Assembly (NCBI GenBank): GCA_035933635.1
Contig: DASYYY010000021.1
Span: 434,001 to 498,000 of the forward strand
Reading direction: 5' to 3'
DNA length: 64,000 bases
From: JAKIVR01 sp035933635
Lineage (GTDB): Archaea > Thermoplasmatota > Thermoplasmata > Lutacidiplasmatales > UBA184
Of the stretch, positions 16,343-25,446 are shown piece by piece (positions within the stretch are counted from its first letter, which is position 1; every line of letters starts with the position of its first letter). Both the position numbers and the translations under genes were made by a program. The notes below the pieces were generated by a model. That model was not told where the DNA came from. It saw nothing but the letters and a program-made list of their open reading frames with translations, and made no database searches.

Positions 16343-17518
16343 ATGGGCGAGATCCTTACCCACGAGGAGACGCTCGACGCATCGTACCTGCCGCCCAAGA
16401 TGCCCGGTCGGGAGACCGAGCTCCAGACGCTGATCACCCGCTACCGCGACTCGCTGGGCAAGGGGTTGCCCTACCACCTGCTCCTCACGGGAGGGATCGG
16501 CAGCGGCAAGACCGCACTGGGGCTCAAGCTCGCCGAGGAGCTGCGCCGTCTGGGCCGGCTGAAGGGACTGTCGGTCCAGACGACCTACGTCAATTGCTGG
16601 AGGCGCTCCAACGACCGCTCGATCCTCCTCGACCTCGTCCGCAGCGTCGGCGCGTTCGTCCCCGACCGGGGCTACAGCCACAGCGAGATGCTCGACATCT
16701 TCGACCAAGGGATGCGCAAGAATCCGGGGCACCGGTTCATCGTCCTCGACGAGGTCAGCGGGCTCGTCCGGCATGGGACCAAGCTCGTCTATCTCCTCAC
16801 CCGCGCCCGCGAGATCTCCTTGGGGGCGGTCTCGCTGTTCCTCATCGCACCGGAGGATGTGCTTCCCTACCTCGACGCGGCGAGCCGCTCGAGCTTCGGA
16901 CTGACCCACCGTCTCCCGCTCGAACCGTACGACCGGCCGGCGCTCGAGCGGATCCTGGACGCTCGCGCCCAGCTGGCGCTCCGGCCCGGCAGCTACCCGC
17001 CGGAGGTGCTCGAATCCCTGGCCCGCGCCGCGGCGCCGCGGGGCGATGCCCGGTTCGCCCTCGAACTCCTCCTCAACGCCGCCCGCGTCGCCGAGGAACA
17101 GGGCGCCACCGAGATCGGCCCAGAGCACGCCCGCGCGGCGCGCGGGAGCCTGGTCCCCACGGAAAGCGAGCACCGCCTGGAGGAGCTGCCCGTCGGTTCG
17201 CTGTACGTGCTGCTCGCCTCGGCCCGCTCGCTCCGGGGGCCGAAATCCACGGCGTCGACCGAGCGGGTGCGTCGCACCTACCAGGCGCTGGCCGAGGAAC
17301 GAGGCACGAAGCCCATGAGCCGGGTGACGTTCTGGCGGACCGTCAAGAGCCTCGAGCGCGATGGCTACCTGGACGTCCAGCCGGCCGCGGTGGGACGTCC
17401 GGCCCAGCTGCGGCTGGACGATGTCCCCGTGAGCCGGCTCGAGCTCTTGTTGGAGGAGCGCCTCGCCGACGGACCTCGCAAGCCCGTCAACCCACGATCC
17501 CCCCTCCGCCCGTCGTAA
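16343..17518 (+). CDS. cdc6: Orc1/Cdc6-type replication initiator ATPase
   Basis: An AAA+ protein of 391 residues. It has an Orc/Cdc6 start (LPPKMPGRETELQTL), Walker A GGIGSGKTALGLKL, Walker B FIVLDEVSG (E-V in place of the common E-I/E-A), and a C-terminal winged helix with RVTFWRTVKSLERDGYLDVQ. In archaea such proteins bind origin repeats and load MCM. A TAATCTATC element lies 25-35 bases before ATG 16343. No origin-type repeat cluster was seen close by, so whether an origin lies here is undecided. Confidence 0.9.
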   Translation: MGEILTHEETLDASYLPPKMPGRETELQTLITRYRDSLGKGLPYHLLLTGGIGSGKTALGLKLAEELRRLGRLKGLSVQTTYVNCWRRSNDRSILLDLVRSVGAFVPDRGYSHSEMLDIFDQGMRKNPGHRFIVLDEVSGLVRHGTKLVYLLTRAREISLGAVSLFLIAPEDVLPYLDAASRSSFGLTHRLPLEPYDRPALERILDARAQLALRPGSYPPEVLESLARAAAPRGDARFALELLLNAARVAEEQGATEIGPEHARAARGSLVPTESEHRLEELPVGSLYVLLASARSLRGPKSTASTERVRRTYQALAEERGTKPMSRVTFWRTVKSLERDGYLDVQPAAVGRPAQLRLDDVPVSRLELLLEERLADGPRKPVNPRSPLRPS

Positions 17519-17628
17519 GGCGGGGATCCGCGCCACCTCCGGCCCGGTGGTCCGGGTCGCGCTGTTCCCCCCCGGCGTTGGAAGTCGTCTGGGCAAAGGC
17601 TAAACGACACTTCCCGGTCGAACGCTTT

Positions 17629-18546
17629 GTGGCGACCGCCGAGGCAACGATCACGACCCTTCCGATGGTGGGGGGCTCCCGTCTGCCCCCGTGGATCCGG
17701 GTTCGTCCACCCCAGGGCGAGCGGTATGTTCGGCTGCGCGGGCTGATCGACGACCTTCATCTGGGAACCGTCTGTCGCGAGGCGCGCTGCCCCAACCTCC
17801 CCGAGTGCTGGTCGGCCGGCACGGCGACGATCATGCTCCTGGGGACGGACTGCACGCGCCGCTGTGATTTCTGTGCCGTCACCACCCGCTCCCCGCACGG
17901 CCGGGTCGACCTGGACGAGCCGGACCGGGTCGCCGACGGCGTTCGGCGCTCGGGCCTGAGGTACGTGGTCCTCACCCAGGTCTGCCGCGACGACCTCCCG
18001 GACGGGGGGGCCGCGCTCATGGCGGAAACCGTCCGGTCCATCCGCCGAGCATCTCCCGGAACACTCGTCGAGCTGCTCATCGGAGATCTGGGCGGATCGG
18101 AGTCGGCTCTCGACACGGTCCTAGCGGCGCGGCCGGACGTATTAGCGCACAACGTCGAAACGGTCGAACGTCTCTCGCCCGAGGTTCGAGACCGTCGGGC
18201 GGGCTACGCCCGCTCGCTCGAGCTCCTGGCTCGTGCGAAAGAGCGCGAACCCGTCTCGACCATCACCAAGAGCTCGATCATGCTCGGACTCGGGGAGACG
18301 GACGATGAACTCGACGAGGCGTTCCGCGACCTGCGCGCCCGTGGCGTCGACCTCCTGACGCTCGGCCAGTACCTGCGTCCGACTCCGGCCCATCGGGCCG
18401 TCGACCGGTACGTCCCGCCCGAGGAGTTCGCTCGGCTCCGCGATCGTGCTCTCGCGCTCGGATTCTCGGGCGTGGAGGCTAGTCCGCTCGTGCGGAGCTC
18501 CTACCACGCCGAGGAGCTGTATCGGGCGGCGGGGGGTGCGAGCTGA
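17629..18546 (+). CDS. lipA: Lipoyl synthase (radical SAM)
   Basis: Inserts two sulfurs into protein-bound octanoyl groups. Both clusters are visible: the auxiliary CREARCPNLPEC (Cx4Cx5C) and the radical SAM CTRRCDFC (Cx3Cx2C). The C-terminal RSSY motif, which ligates the auxiliary cluster, is present as well. The length of about 305 residues is normal. GTG 17629 is preferred because a GCTAAACG element lies about 27 bases upstream; ATG 17665 is the alternative and still includes all motifs. No lipB, lplA or 2-oxoacid dehydrogenase gene is nearby. Confidence 0.93.
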   Translation: MATAEATITTLPMVGGSRLPPWIRVRPPQGERYVRLRGLIDDLHLGTVCREARCPNLPECWSAGTATIMLLGTDCTRRCDFCAVTTRSPHGRVDLDEPDRVADGVRRSGLRYVVLTQVCRDDLPDGGAALMAETVRSIRRASPGTLVELLIGDLGGSESALDTVLAARPDVLAHNVETVERLSPEVRDRRAGYARSLELLARAKEREPVSTITKSSIMLGLGETDDELDEAFRDLRARGVDLLTLGQYLRPTPAHRAVDRYVPPEEFARLRDRALALGFSGVEASPLVRSSYHAEELYRAAGGAS

Positions 18547-18549
18547 ACC

Positions 18550-18921
18550 ATGGCGAAGAAGGTCCGCTCCAAACCGGAGGACACCGAGGAGAGCAAGTTC
18601 GAGTTCCCGGTCTTCGACGAGAAGGCGTTCATCGTCCACGAGCTCGAGCTGACGACCGGGATGGCACTGGGCCTGACGTTCGCCGTCGTGGCCGGTCTCC
18701 TCTCGGCGCTGCTGTCGATCTTTGGCGGGACCAGCCTCACGCTCGGCGCCCCCATCGCCGTGGGGATCCTGGTCGTCGTGGCCTCGCCCTTCCTGTTCAT
18801 GACCTTGCACCCCGCGACGCGAGAGTATACCAAGACCGACTGGGCGGGCGTGATCGCGCTCGAGGTGTTCACGTGGCTCGGGCTCTGGCTGCTGCTCGCC
18901 GGCATCATCGGAACGCGCTAG
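18550..18921 (+). CDS. Small membrane protein, two to three TM segments
   Basis: A 123-residue protein starting 3 bases after lipA. It has a charged N-terminal 30 residues (AKKVRSKPEDTEESKFEFP) and hydrophobic segments at about residues 38-60, 65-85 and 97-120. The family is not recognised. It ends four bases inside the convergent CCA-enzyme gene. Confidence 0.7.
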   Translation: MAKKVRSKPEDTEESKFEFPVFDEKAFIVHELELTTGMALGLTFAVVAGLLSALLSIFGGTSLTLGAPIAVGILVVVASPFLFMTLHPATREYTKTDWAGVIALEVFTWLGLWLLLAGIIGTR

Positions 18922-20339
18922 CGCGGTGCCGGGTCGGTCAGCCACGGCAGCCGCTTGGCGAGCAGTTCGCCCAGCGCGAGAGGGAGCTCCGGAGCGGCCG
19001 CCGTGACGGACAACGGGTAGAAGCCGGCGTCGGCCGGTAGGCTCTTGGCCAGGTCGCGGCCGAGGGAGATCTGCCGGAGCCGCGAGGTCAGGATCGCCTC
19101 GACGCCGCGATCGCTGCGCCGGCTCTCGACGGCCAGACGGCCGTCCTCGGCGACGAACGGTCCTTGCAGTACCGGGGCGCCCTCGGCCGTCCACTTCTCC
19201 AGGAAGGGTTCGGCCCGCGCGATCCCCGGGGGTGGACCGTCCTGACGACGCACCGCCGGCACCTCGGCCTCCGCCGTCTCCACGAGCACCGAGAACGTAC
19301 GGTCCGATGCGGCGAACGCGGTACCGAGGACCCGAAAGCCGGTGCGCTCGGCCTCCTCGGCGATCGAGCGTGCGGCCTTGGCGATCTGGGGGAACAGAAT
19401 GTCATCGACCAGCGCCGGGCGGAGCAGCGTCAGCACCGCGATGTGGGAGCCCCGCTCCCGCGCGAGCTCAACCCCGGCGCCGAGGTCGACCCGGGCCGGT
19501 GACCGGATCTCGAAGAAATCGTCCCGCGGGCGCTCGAGATAGGCCTGAGCGGCGAGGACGAGCGTTGCGAAATTTCGACGCGAGAGGGCGCTGGCGACGT
19601 TGCGGTTCGGATCGACCGGATCGTCCAGGATCAACGGTACTTCCGGGGGTACGCGCGGTTCGGCACCGGCGGTGAAGGCGACCCGGACTGGCGCCCTCCA
19701 CTCGCGGGCTGCCCCCAACAATCCGTCCAGGCTGCCGAACTTGAGGATCAGGAGCTCGACGAGGTACCCCGAGAGTCCCTGGGTACGGGCCTCCGAGCCG
19801 TAGACGCCCTGCGCCCGAAGGAAGCGCTTGGCGAGCCGGATCTCCTCGACCATCGCCGGGGTCTGACGCTCCCGAAGGTACTCGTTGTGGTAGGGGGTCC
19901 GGTCGACCGCGCTGAGGGGACGCGAGGGGTCTTCGACCGCGTAGCCGGGGACGGCGTCGACATGGAAACCGGCGAATTCTCCTCGAAGGTAGGGGTGCTC
20001 GGCGTACCGAGTCTCGGACCGCTCGAAGAGCTCGCCGGCGAGCGCGAGACCGTCACGTTCGAGGTCTTCGCGCGAGAGCTTGGGGTCGAACAGCAGGAAG
20101 AGGTCGATGTCGAGGCGGTCCGAGAGGAACGTGGCCCGGGCGGCGCTGCCCGCGACGATTGCGCGGACGAGCGGGATGCCCTTGGCCTTGGCCTTCGCCG
20201 TCGCGAGCTCGACCAAGGCGTCCCGCGCTCGCGCCACACGGGCGAGGAGCTCCGCCGTCGGGGCGACCTCGGCGCGGATCCGGGCCTCGAGCTCTGCCGA
20301 GCCGGCCGGGCCCGTCCCTGCATGCGCCGATCCGGGCAC
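18918..20339 (-). CDS. cca: CCA-adding tRNA nucleotidyltransferase (archaeal class I)
   Basis: Adds or repairs the 3' CCA of tRNA. The polymerase-beta-like head shows AGSAARATFLSDRLDIDLFLLF (GS plus DxD), then DAVPGY with the third carboxylate, the helical segment TQGLSGYLVELLI, and the archaeal tail domains. At 473 residues it is slightly longer than the family norm of about 440. GTG 20339 is the best start because sequence before it is Pro/Arg-rich and atypical. The tRNA genes in this window do not encode CCA, so this enzyme is needed for them. Confidence 0.92.
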   Translation of the reverse strand: MPGSAHAGTGPAGSAELEARIRAEVAPTAELLARVARARDALVELATAKAKAKGIPLVRAIVAGSAARATFLSDRLDIDLFLLFDPKLSREDLERDGLALAGELFERSETRYAEHPYLRGEFAGFHVDAVPGYAVEDPSRPLSAVDRTPYHNEYLRERQTPAMVEEIRLAKRFLRAQGVYGSEARTQGLSGYLVELLILKFGSLDGLLGAAREWRAPVRVAFTAGAEPRVPPEVPLILDDPVDPNRNVASALSRRNFATLVLAAQAYLERPRDDFFEIRSPARVDLGAGVELARERGSHIAVLTLLRPALVDDILFPQIAKAARSIAEEAERTGFRVLGTAFAASDRTFSVLVETAEAEVPAVRRQDGPPPGIARAEPFLEKWTAEGAPVLQGPFVAEDGRLAVESRRSDRGVEAILTSRLRQISLGRDLAKSLPADAGFYPLSVTAAAPELPLALGELLAKRLPWLTDPAPR

Positions 20340-20544
20340 GCCGGGCGGGAGGGGGGTTGGGGCTTGAGAGTTTGGGGCCAAAGGTGGTCGGGTACGAGTT
20401 CCACCGCGCGGAGGTGCAATGCGACGGCCTCCCTCCCGGGCGCGCGGGTTGCGCGAACGGGCCGGTCCCGTCTTGCCTGCCGTTCCGCGAGCGAGACGCT
20501 CGCCTCCGGAAAGGGTAAGCGCGAGAGAATCCGTACCGAGGCTG

Positions 20545-21624
20545 ATGGCGGCAGTAGCGTTGCCCGATCTCGTGCACGAGGCCACGCTCTACCAACCTCT
20601 GGAGGGCGGGAAGGTCCGGTGCACGGCGTGCGCGCGGTACTGTACGATCGCGGCCGGCTCGCACGGCTTCTGCTTCGTGCGCAAGAACACCGGGGGTCGC
20701 CTGGACCTGCTCACCTACGGCCGGATCGCCGCGCTCCAGGTCGATCCGGTGGAGAAGAAGCCGCTCTCCCACTTCCACCCCGGCGCCCGGGTGTTGTCGA
20801 TGGGAACGGTCGGGTGCAACTGGCGATGCCTGTACTGCCAGAACGCCGAGATCTCCCAGGAGCGCGAGGTCGCCGGTCGGTCGTTCTCGCCCACCCAAGC
20901 CGTGCGTCGGGCCCGTGAGCTCGACTGCCAGGGCCTGACCTTCACCTACAACGAACCGACGATCTTCATCGAGTACGCCCTGGACATGATCACGGAGGCG
21001 CATCGGCACGGGCTGTTCGCGAACTTCGTGACGAACGGCTACATGACCCCGGAGGCGGTCGGATTGCTCGGACCGCAGCTCGACGCGATCTCGGTGGACT
21101 TCAAGGGCAGCGGCGAGGAGGGGTTCATGCGGAAGTACATCACCGCCAAGGGGCCGGCCCCGATCCTCTCAACGCTGACGGACCTCAAGCGACGGGGCGT
21201 GCACCTCGAGGTCACGAACTTGATCGTTCCCCAAGTGGGGGAGGACGAGGCCGCCCTACGGCGGCTCGCGCGGTTCGTCGTCAACGAGCTCGGCCCGTCC
21301 ACCCCGTTCCACCTCCTGCGCTGGCACCCCGACTACAAGATGATGGACCTCCCCCCGACGCCGATCCGGACTCTCGAGCGTCTGCACGCCATCGCGGTCG
21401 AGGAAGGGCTCGAGTACGCCTACCTGGGCAACGTCTGGGGGCATCGACTGGAACACACCTACTGTCCGGGCTGCGGAGCGGTCGCCGTCGAGCGGTACGG
21501 GTTCGTGATCCGTTCCTGGAACTTGGACCGACAGAACCGCTGCTCCCGCTGCGGTCGCTCGATCCCGATCGTCGGCACGTTGCAGACGAACTACGAGCCG
21601 ACATTCGCCCTACCGGTGATGTGA
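20545..21624 (+). CDS. amrS: AmrS-like radical SAM enzyme (AmmeMemoRadiSam system)
   Basis: A 359-residue radical SAM protein. It has an N-terminal zinc-like pair (RCTACARYCTI and GFCFVR), the SAM cluster CNWRCLYCQN, TFTYNEPTIFIEY, RWHPDYKM and a C-terminal CPGC/CSRCG zinc ribbon. This matches the AmmeMemoRadiSam family related to pyruvate-formate-lyase activases; the reaction is unknown. Memo- and AMMECR1-like partners are not visible in this window. ATG 20545 is divergent from the CCA gene. Confidence 0.88.
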   Translation: MAAVALPDLVHEATLYQPLEGGKVRCTACARYCTIAAGSHGFCFVRKNTGGRLDLLTYGRIAALQVDPVEKKPLSHFHPGARVLSMGTVGCNWRCLYCQNAEISQEREVAGRSFSPTQAVRRARELDCQGLTFTYNEPTIFIEYALDMITEAHRHGLFANFVTNGYMTPEAVGLLGPQLDAISVDFKGSGEEGFMRKYITAKGPAPILSTLTDLKRRGVHLEVTNLIVPQVGEDEAALRRLARFVVNELGPSTPFHLLRWHPDYKMMDLPPTPIRTLERLHAIAVEEGLEYAYLGNVWGHRLEHTYCPGCGAVAVERYGFVIRSWNLDRQNRCSRCGRSIPIVGTLQTNYEPTFALPVM

Positions 21625-21689
21625 CCGGACGTCGCTGCGGTAACGCGTAAATCCCGCCGCCCCTCCGACCGGGTGGAGCTCCTCGCGCG

Positions 21690-22016
21690 ATGCCGATCCT
21701 CGTCCCCGGTACCTTGGCGACCGATGCGCAGCTCGCCCAGATGTTGCAGGATCACCGGGAAGCCATTGAGGAGTTCGTCCGGCGGGCCGAGGCCCCCACG
21801 GGGAAGGTCGACGCGCCCCTGAGTCTCCGCACCGTGGCCGACTTGGGCCGTGACCTGCTCGTACTGTGCGACGTGGCCGCTCGGCCCGAAACCCCGCGCC
21901 CATTGCGCGAGGCGATCGTGGACGTGAGTTACGACGGTATGCTGGCGCTCATCGATCTGACGAAGTCGCATACGGATGCCCCGAAGGTACCCCGCCCGTC
22001 GAGAGCGAGCTCGTGA
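21690..22016 (+). CDS. Hypothetical helical protein
   Basis: A 108-residue, mostly helical, soluble protein with no family that I recognise. A GTAAATCC element at about 21648-21655 and a GGTGGAG purine stretch shortly before ATG 21690 suggest a short leader with a ribosome binding site. The last 15 residues are Pro/Arg/Ser-rich and may be disordered. Confidence 0.55.
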   Translation: MPILVPGTLATDAQLAQMLQDHREAIEEFVRRAEAPTGKVDAPLSLRTVADLGRDLLVLCDVAARPETPRPLREAIVDVSYDGMLALIDLTKSHTDAPKVPRPSRASS

Positions 22017-22113
22017 CCCTCGCCCCGTCTCTCGGGCCGATCGGTGTGCCCCCGGAGTCGTCCCGACCGCCCGGCTGGGGATCCGGGCCGGTGGAGTGCC
22101 GAGGGCGCTTCGC

Positions 22114-22593
22114 ATGACCTCGGTCGGCCCCTTCCCGCCCTCCCCGCCCGGAAGCGTGCGGGGGGAGGTCCCGCTCTCCTTCCGAATCGGTCTCAATGCG
22201 ATGGTCGGTCTACTGGGTTTGCAGTTCCTCCTCGGAATGGCCGTCAACCTGTACGTGGCTCCGAGCGTCCTGCCCTCGAGCCTGCTCCAAGCGCTCGGCC
22301 CGGGGGCGACGTCCTCGCCGTGGATGGTGACCGCCCACGTCTATGTCGGGGCGGCCCTGGGCGTACTTGCGCTGGCGCTCCTTCCGTGGAGCCTCCGGGT
22401 GTCGCCCGGTCGCGTGTTCGGTGGGTGCGTGGCCGGTGCGGTCGGAGTGTTCGTTGCGGCCGTAGCCGGTGCGGCCTACCTCGCCGATAGTCGGGCGGCG
22501 GACGCTTCCTACGCCATGGCCGTCGGCTTCCTCGTGGCGTTCTGGGCGTTCTTCTGGACCCGGGTGCAAGGCGAGCGGACCCGGGGCGTGTAG
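22114..22593 (+). CDS. Four-TM membrane protein
   Basis: A 159-residue protein with four hydrophobic segments at about residues 28-52, 72-92, 100-122 and 130-150, and a short polar N-terminus. The arrangement, with His in the second segment (VTAHVYVG), is like small quinol or cytochrome-b-type membrane subunits, but no motif is decisive. It starts 97 bases after the preceding gene. Confidence 0.6.
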   Translation: MTSVGPFPPSPPGSVRGEVPLSFRIGLNAMVGLLGLQFLLGMAVNLYVAPSVLPSSLLQALGPGATSSPWMVTAHVYVGAALGVLALALLPWSLRVSPGRVFGGCVAGAVGVFVAAVAGAAYLADSRAADASYAMAVGFLVAFWAFFWTRVQGERTRGV

Positions 22594-22744
22594 GCCCTCA
22601 CCTCGGGGCGTCACTCGTTCCACCGCGGCCGGACTGCGCGGCCCACCCGCGAAACGCCCGCCCGATGTCACTCCGTCGCGACGCCGGGAAGGTGTTGGGA
22701 TTGCGGGCCGTGCCCGGCGGACCGACCTCCACGGCTCGCGCCGC
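22594..22744. other. Convergent intergenic gap
   Basis: About 150 bases between convergent genes. No promoter-like element or small reading frame stands out, and no T-rich terminator was seen. Confidence 0.3.
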
Positions 22745-23434
22745 TCACGGCGGGGGGGCGACCCCGAGGTAGGCGGCCAGCTCCGCCTCCCGCTTCCGAC
22801 GCTTGCGCCGGGAGATCGGAAAATCCCACGGGAGCCGTTCGCCCGGGTGCTTGACGTCCTCGTAGAGGGTAACGAACGCCGCCGCCGCGGCGATCGACGT
22901 CGGGATCATGAACAGGTAGATCACGTCGGCGAAGTCGAAGTGGAGGGTCACTGCGGCCGAGCCACCCCCGAGGGTCAAGGCATAGGGCCCGAGAATGAAG
23001 AGGGCGAGCGTCGCCAGGATGTACTGGTAGATCAGCTTCGTCGCCCGATTCGCGAGCCGGAAGAACCCGTACGCCCCGGTCGTCTGGAAGGCCGTGAAGC
23101 CGGCCGAGGTCACGGCGAGGGCGCCCCCTGCGTAGGTCAGGAGCGCGACGGTGATGGAGGGATGGAGCTCGAGACCCGAACCCCCGAAGAGGTTGAACAG
23201 GACCTCGATCGGGAGGAGCACGAGAAGGAAGATCAGCACGATTCCCTTCGCTACCCCCTTGGCAAGGCACCACGGCAAGCCGGGGAGGTCGTGGCGGCGG
23301 GACCATACATCCGGGAACTGCGGGAGGGACGGGGGAGTCCCGGTCGGAGCCGGCGGGGGCACAGGCCCCGACGCGACGGGCGGCGTGGGCGGAAGAGGCC
23401 CGGAGGCCGGATCGGGAGCGAGGGGGCCGGTCAT
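22745..23434 (-). CDS. Multi-TM envelope protein, cassette 1 gene C
   Basis: A 229-residue membrane protein. The first 45 residues are Pro-rich, then there are four hydrophobic segments (about 60-85, 95-120, 135-160, 170-195) and a basic tail (RRKRRKREAEL). Its ATG overlaps the stop of the next gene upstream (ATGA). It looks homologous to the protein at 50232-50720, which also follows a single-pass protein by ATGA overlap. Function unknown; the paired arrangement suggests a membrane complex. Confidence 0.65.
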   Translation of the reverse strand: MTGPLAPDPASGPLPPTPPVASGPVPPPAPTGTPPSLPQFPDVWSRRHDLPGLPWCLAKGVAKGIVLIFLLVLLPIEVLFNLFGGSGLELHPSITVALLTYAGGALAVTSAGFTAFQTTGAYGFFRLANRATKLIYQYILATLALFILGPYALTLGGGSAAVTLHFDFADVIYLFMIPTSIAAAAAFVTLYEDVKHPGERLPWDFPISRRKRRKREAELAAYLGVAPPP

Positions 23435-24258
23435 CCGACCCTCGAGGAGGGGAGCGCGAACATCGACGACCCGAGCGAGTACGTTGTCGTGACCGTGGCA
23501 CCGGGAACCATGCAACTCGATGGGCCGCTCAGGTTCACGGGCGCCGAGAACGAACGATGGGCGGGCACGTCGAGCGCCAGCTCCACCGGGGGGCCGCAAT
23601 CGGCCCCGGCGTCGACGACCTGGAAGGTCAAATTGCCGACGTCGGCGAAGGAGGCGTTGTCCGTGAAGGCAATCGTGGCGGAAACCGTTGTCCGATTGGC
23701 CGCCATCGCCGGAGTGCCCGGACGGACGCTCAAATTCTCGAAGGGGGCCCCCCAGCTCGCGTTCGCGGCGAGCGTGATCCCGAACTGGTAGACCCAGGCG
23801 TAGGTGCCATTGAGCCAGAGGTTACCGACGATCGGCGTGTTGTTCAAGAGGAGCCGGGCGCCGTCGGAGGAGAGGGTCGTCGCGGGGATCTGGAAGGTGA
23901 GTCCGAACGTGGTCGTCCGGTTCCCGGGGGCGATCGTGACCGCCCCGGTGCTCGCGTAGGGCACGAGCGGCCCCCAACCGGTATGTGCCACGGCCGAGAG
24001 GTCCAGTACCAGCGGGTAGGAGCCGGCGTTCGTGATGTTCACCCCGAAGGCAGCGGTGAATCCGGTCGCCGCAGAGTAGGCGAAGGAGTAGCCCTTCCCC
24101 CCGGCGGTGCTCACTTTCCCCTTGGAAGCGAACTCGATCGCCGAGATGACCGTCGAGACCAGGAACACCACGACGACGACCAGGGCGAGGATCGCCGACC
24201 ACCGTAGATATCTCGCCAAGCGGTAGAGGGGTGGACGTCGGCGCTCGTAGGACATCAT
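23431..24258 (-). CDS. Single-pass exported domain protein, cassette 1 gene B
   Basis: A 275-residue protein with a basic N-terminus, one TM/signal-anchor segment (about residues 20-45) and a large extracytoplasmic beta-rich domain with many NxS/T sites (NNT, NGT, NRT, NLS), as common in archaeal surface proteins. The segments NGTYAW, ASWGAPF, VGNLTF and the later Cys pair match segments of the protein at 50717-51526 (NATYAG, YAWGAPF, AGNLTL). Function unknown. Overlaps both neighbours by 4 bases. Confidence 0.68.
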   Translation of the reverse strand: MMSYERRRPPLYRLARYLRWSAILALVVVVVFLVSTVISAIEFASKGKVSTAGGKGYSFAYSAATGFTAAFGVNITNAGSYPLVLDLSAVAHTGWGPLVPYASTGAVTIAPGNRTTTFGLTFQIPATTLSSDGARLLLNNTPIVGNLWLNGTYAWVYQFGITLAANASWGAPFENLSVRPGTPAMAANRTTVSATIAFTDNASFADVGNLTFQVVDAGADCGPPVELALDVPAHRSFSAPVNLSGPSSCMVPGATVTTTYSLGSSMFALPSSRVG

Positions 24259-24731
24259 CGAGGTTCGTCCCCGGGGGGCGTCGGAGGGGTCGACGGGGTC
24301 GCGCGCGGCCCGACGCCATCGACCTGGTCCGGGCTCCAGTCCCCGCGATGCCGGCCGACGACGAGATAGTTGACCGCACCCCCGATCACGAGAACGCCCA
24401 CCACGAGGGCGACGACCGTAACGACACTGCGGGCGAGCCAGTTGGCGAAGTCCCTGAGCGAGGAGTTGACGTGGGCGCTCGCGTTCTCCAGGCTTCCATT
24501 GCGGGTGAAGCTCGCGGTTCCCGATGGGAGGGGCAGGATCGGGCGAGGGGATCCAGCGACAGGGGTAGGGCTATTCGCGGGAGCAATCAGGCTTGCGAGG
24601 AGGACCAGGACTAGGAGCCCGGCGGCGACCGCCGTCCCCTGCCTCCCGCGAAACTTTAGGAGACGTCGAGCGACCGGCGACGGTCTTCCGAGTGCGAGGG
24701 TCGTCCGTGGTCCAGGCTTGGCCGGTATCAC
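24255..24731 (-). CDS. Two-TM envelope protein, cassette 1 gene A
   Basis: A protein of about 158 residues with TM segments near residues 35-55 and 100-125 separated by a short extracytoplasmic loop with NGS/NAS/NSS sequons, and a Pro-rich cytoplasmic tail (TPSTPPTPPGDEP). Its stop overlaps the ATG of gene B. The start is uncertain: GTG 24731 has an ACAAAAC element about 23 bases upstream; an in-frame TTG at 24773 is the other option. Cassette 2 at 50-51 kb lacks an equivalent. Confidence 0.55.
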   Translation of the reverse strand: MIPAKPGPRTTLALGRPSPVARRLLKFRGRQGTAVAAGLLVLVLLASLIAPANSPTPVAGSPRPILPLPSGTASFTRNGSLENASAHVNSSLRDFANWLARSVVTVVALVVGVLVIGGAVNYLVVGRHRGDWSPDQVDGVGPRATPSTPPTPPGDEPR

Positions 24732-25221
24732 CTGAATTTGCTGCCCGTCCGTTTTGTGGAGCGAGTTCGACAATCAAGTACTTTGCCCGGGCGAGGGCCT
24801 CAGGGTCAGTCCATATCCTGGGGCGCCCCGTTCTGAAGTCGTTCGCGACCCACGGATCGTCCCCCAATGGGTCGATACTCGCCAAGTCCGAGGGAAGCGT
24901 CCTCGACTCCGAGCTCCCATTTGTTCGAGTTCTCGTGCTCGGTCCAGGGAGCAGCGTCCCGGGCTCGGTGGGAATGCCTCCCGATCTCGGCCGTCTCTAA
25001 GCCCGACGACCCGGGCCAGGCCTTGTCAAGAAGTTCAAGGTCCGGAACTCGGTCGGACTGCCGACGGGCTCGGGACGGCATCGGCTACGGTTGAAATCAG
25101 GACGCGACTGGAAATCCCCCCGCAGTCCCACGGACGACCCGTGTGGAGCTGCGTACCGGCGACGCCTCCAGTGCTGTGGGATGCTATAGCAAGATATAAA
25201 CCAAGTCATGGAGTACCGCAC
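24732..25221. other. 490-base gap with a possible gene remnant
   Basis: No confident gene. On the minus strand, a frame beginning at ATG 24885 reads like coding sequence for some 45 residues (DPLGDDPWVANDF, WTDPEALARAKYLIVELAPQ) and then runs out of register with the cassette gene. It may be a decayed toxin-antitoxin or regulator gene. The rest shows nothing except the toxin-antitoxin promoter at the right end. Confidence 0.3.
25183..25200 (+). promoter_or_regulatory. Promoter and possible operator of toxin-antitoxin operon
   Basis: An 8-base palindrome GCTATAGC (25183-25190) is followed directly by AGATATAAA (25192-25200), a good TATA box about 26 bases before the antitoxin ATG at 25222. 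The palindrome next to the box is a plausible autoregulation site (inference). Confidence 0.55.
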
Positions 25222-25446
25222 ATGATGGCGAGTACGACGGTGCAGCTCTCGCGGGAGCACCGAGACGCACTGGCCAGCATGAAACTCCATTCGCGCGAGA
25301 CTCTCGACGATGTCGTCGGCCGGGTCCTGGAGGATCTGCAGGAGTTGGACAAGGCTACCCTCCGGGCCATTGCGAAGGCAAGGAGGGAGATCGCGGCGGG
25401 ACGCTCGATGAGTCACGAGAAGCTCCGTGAAAAGATGGGCTTCTGA
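25222..25446 (+). CDS. Antitoxin of a RelE/ParE-type system
   Basis: A 74-residue protein with an N-terminal strand (TTVQLSREHRDAL) typical of ribbon-helix-helix or VapB/RelB-like DNA-binding domains, then a helical acidic-basic C-terminus (MSHEKLREKMGF) that would wrap the toxin. The gene overlaps the toxin gene by one base (TGATG). Translation probably starts leaderless at ATG 25222. Confidence 0.78.
   Translation: MMASTTVQLSREHRDALASMKLHSRETLDDVVGRVLEDLQELDKATLRAIAKARREIAAGRSMSHEKLREKMGF

Noticed and set aside
15946..16343. Longer Cdc6 start inside the thymidylate kinase gene
   Set aside because: The extension is antisense-like Arg/Pro-rich sequence in another frame of tmk; the conserved Cdc6 N-terminus begins just after ATG 16343.
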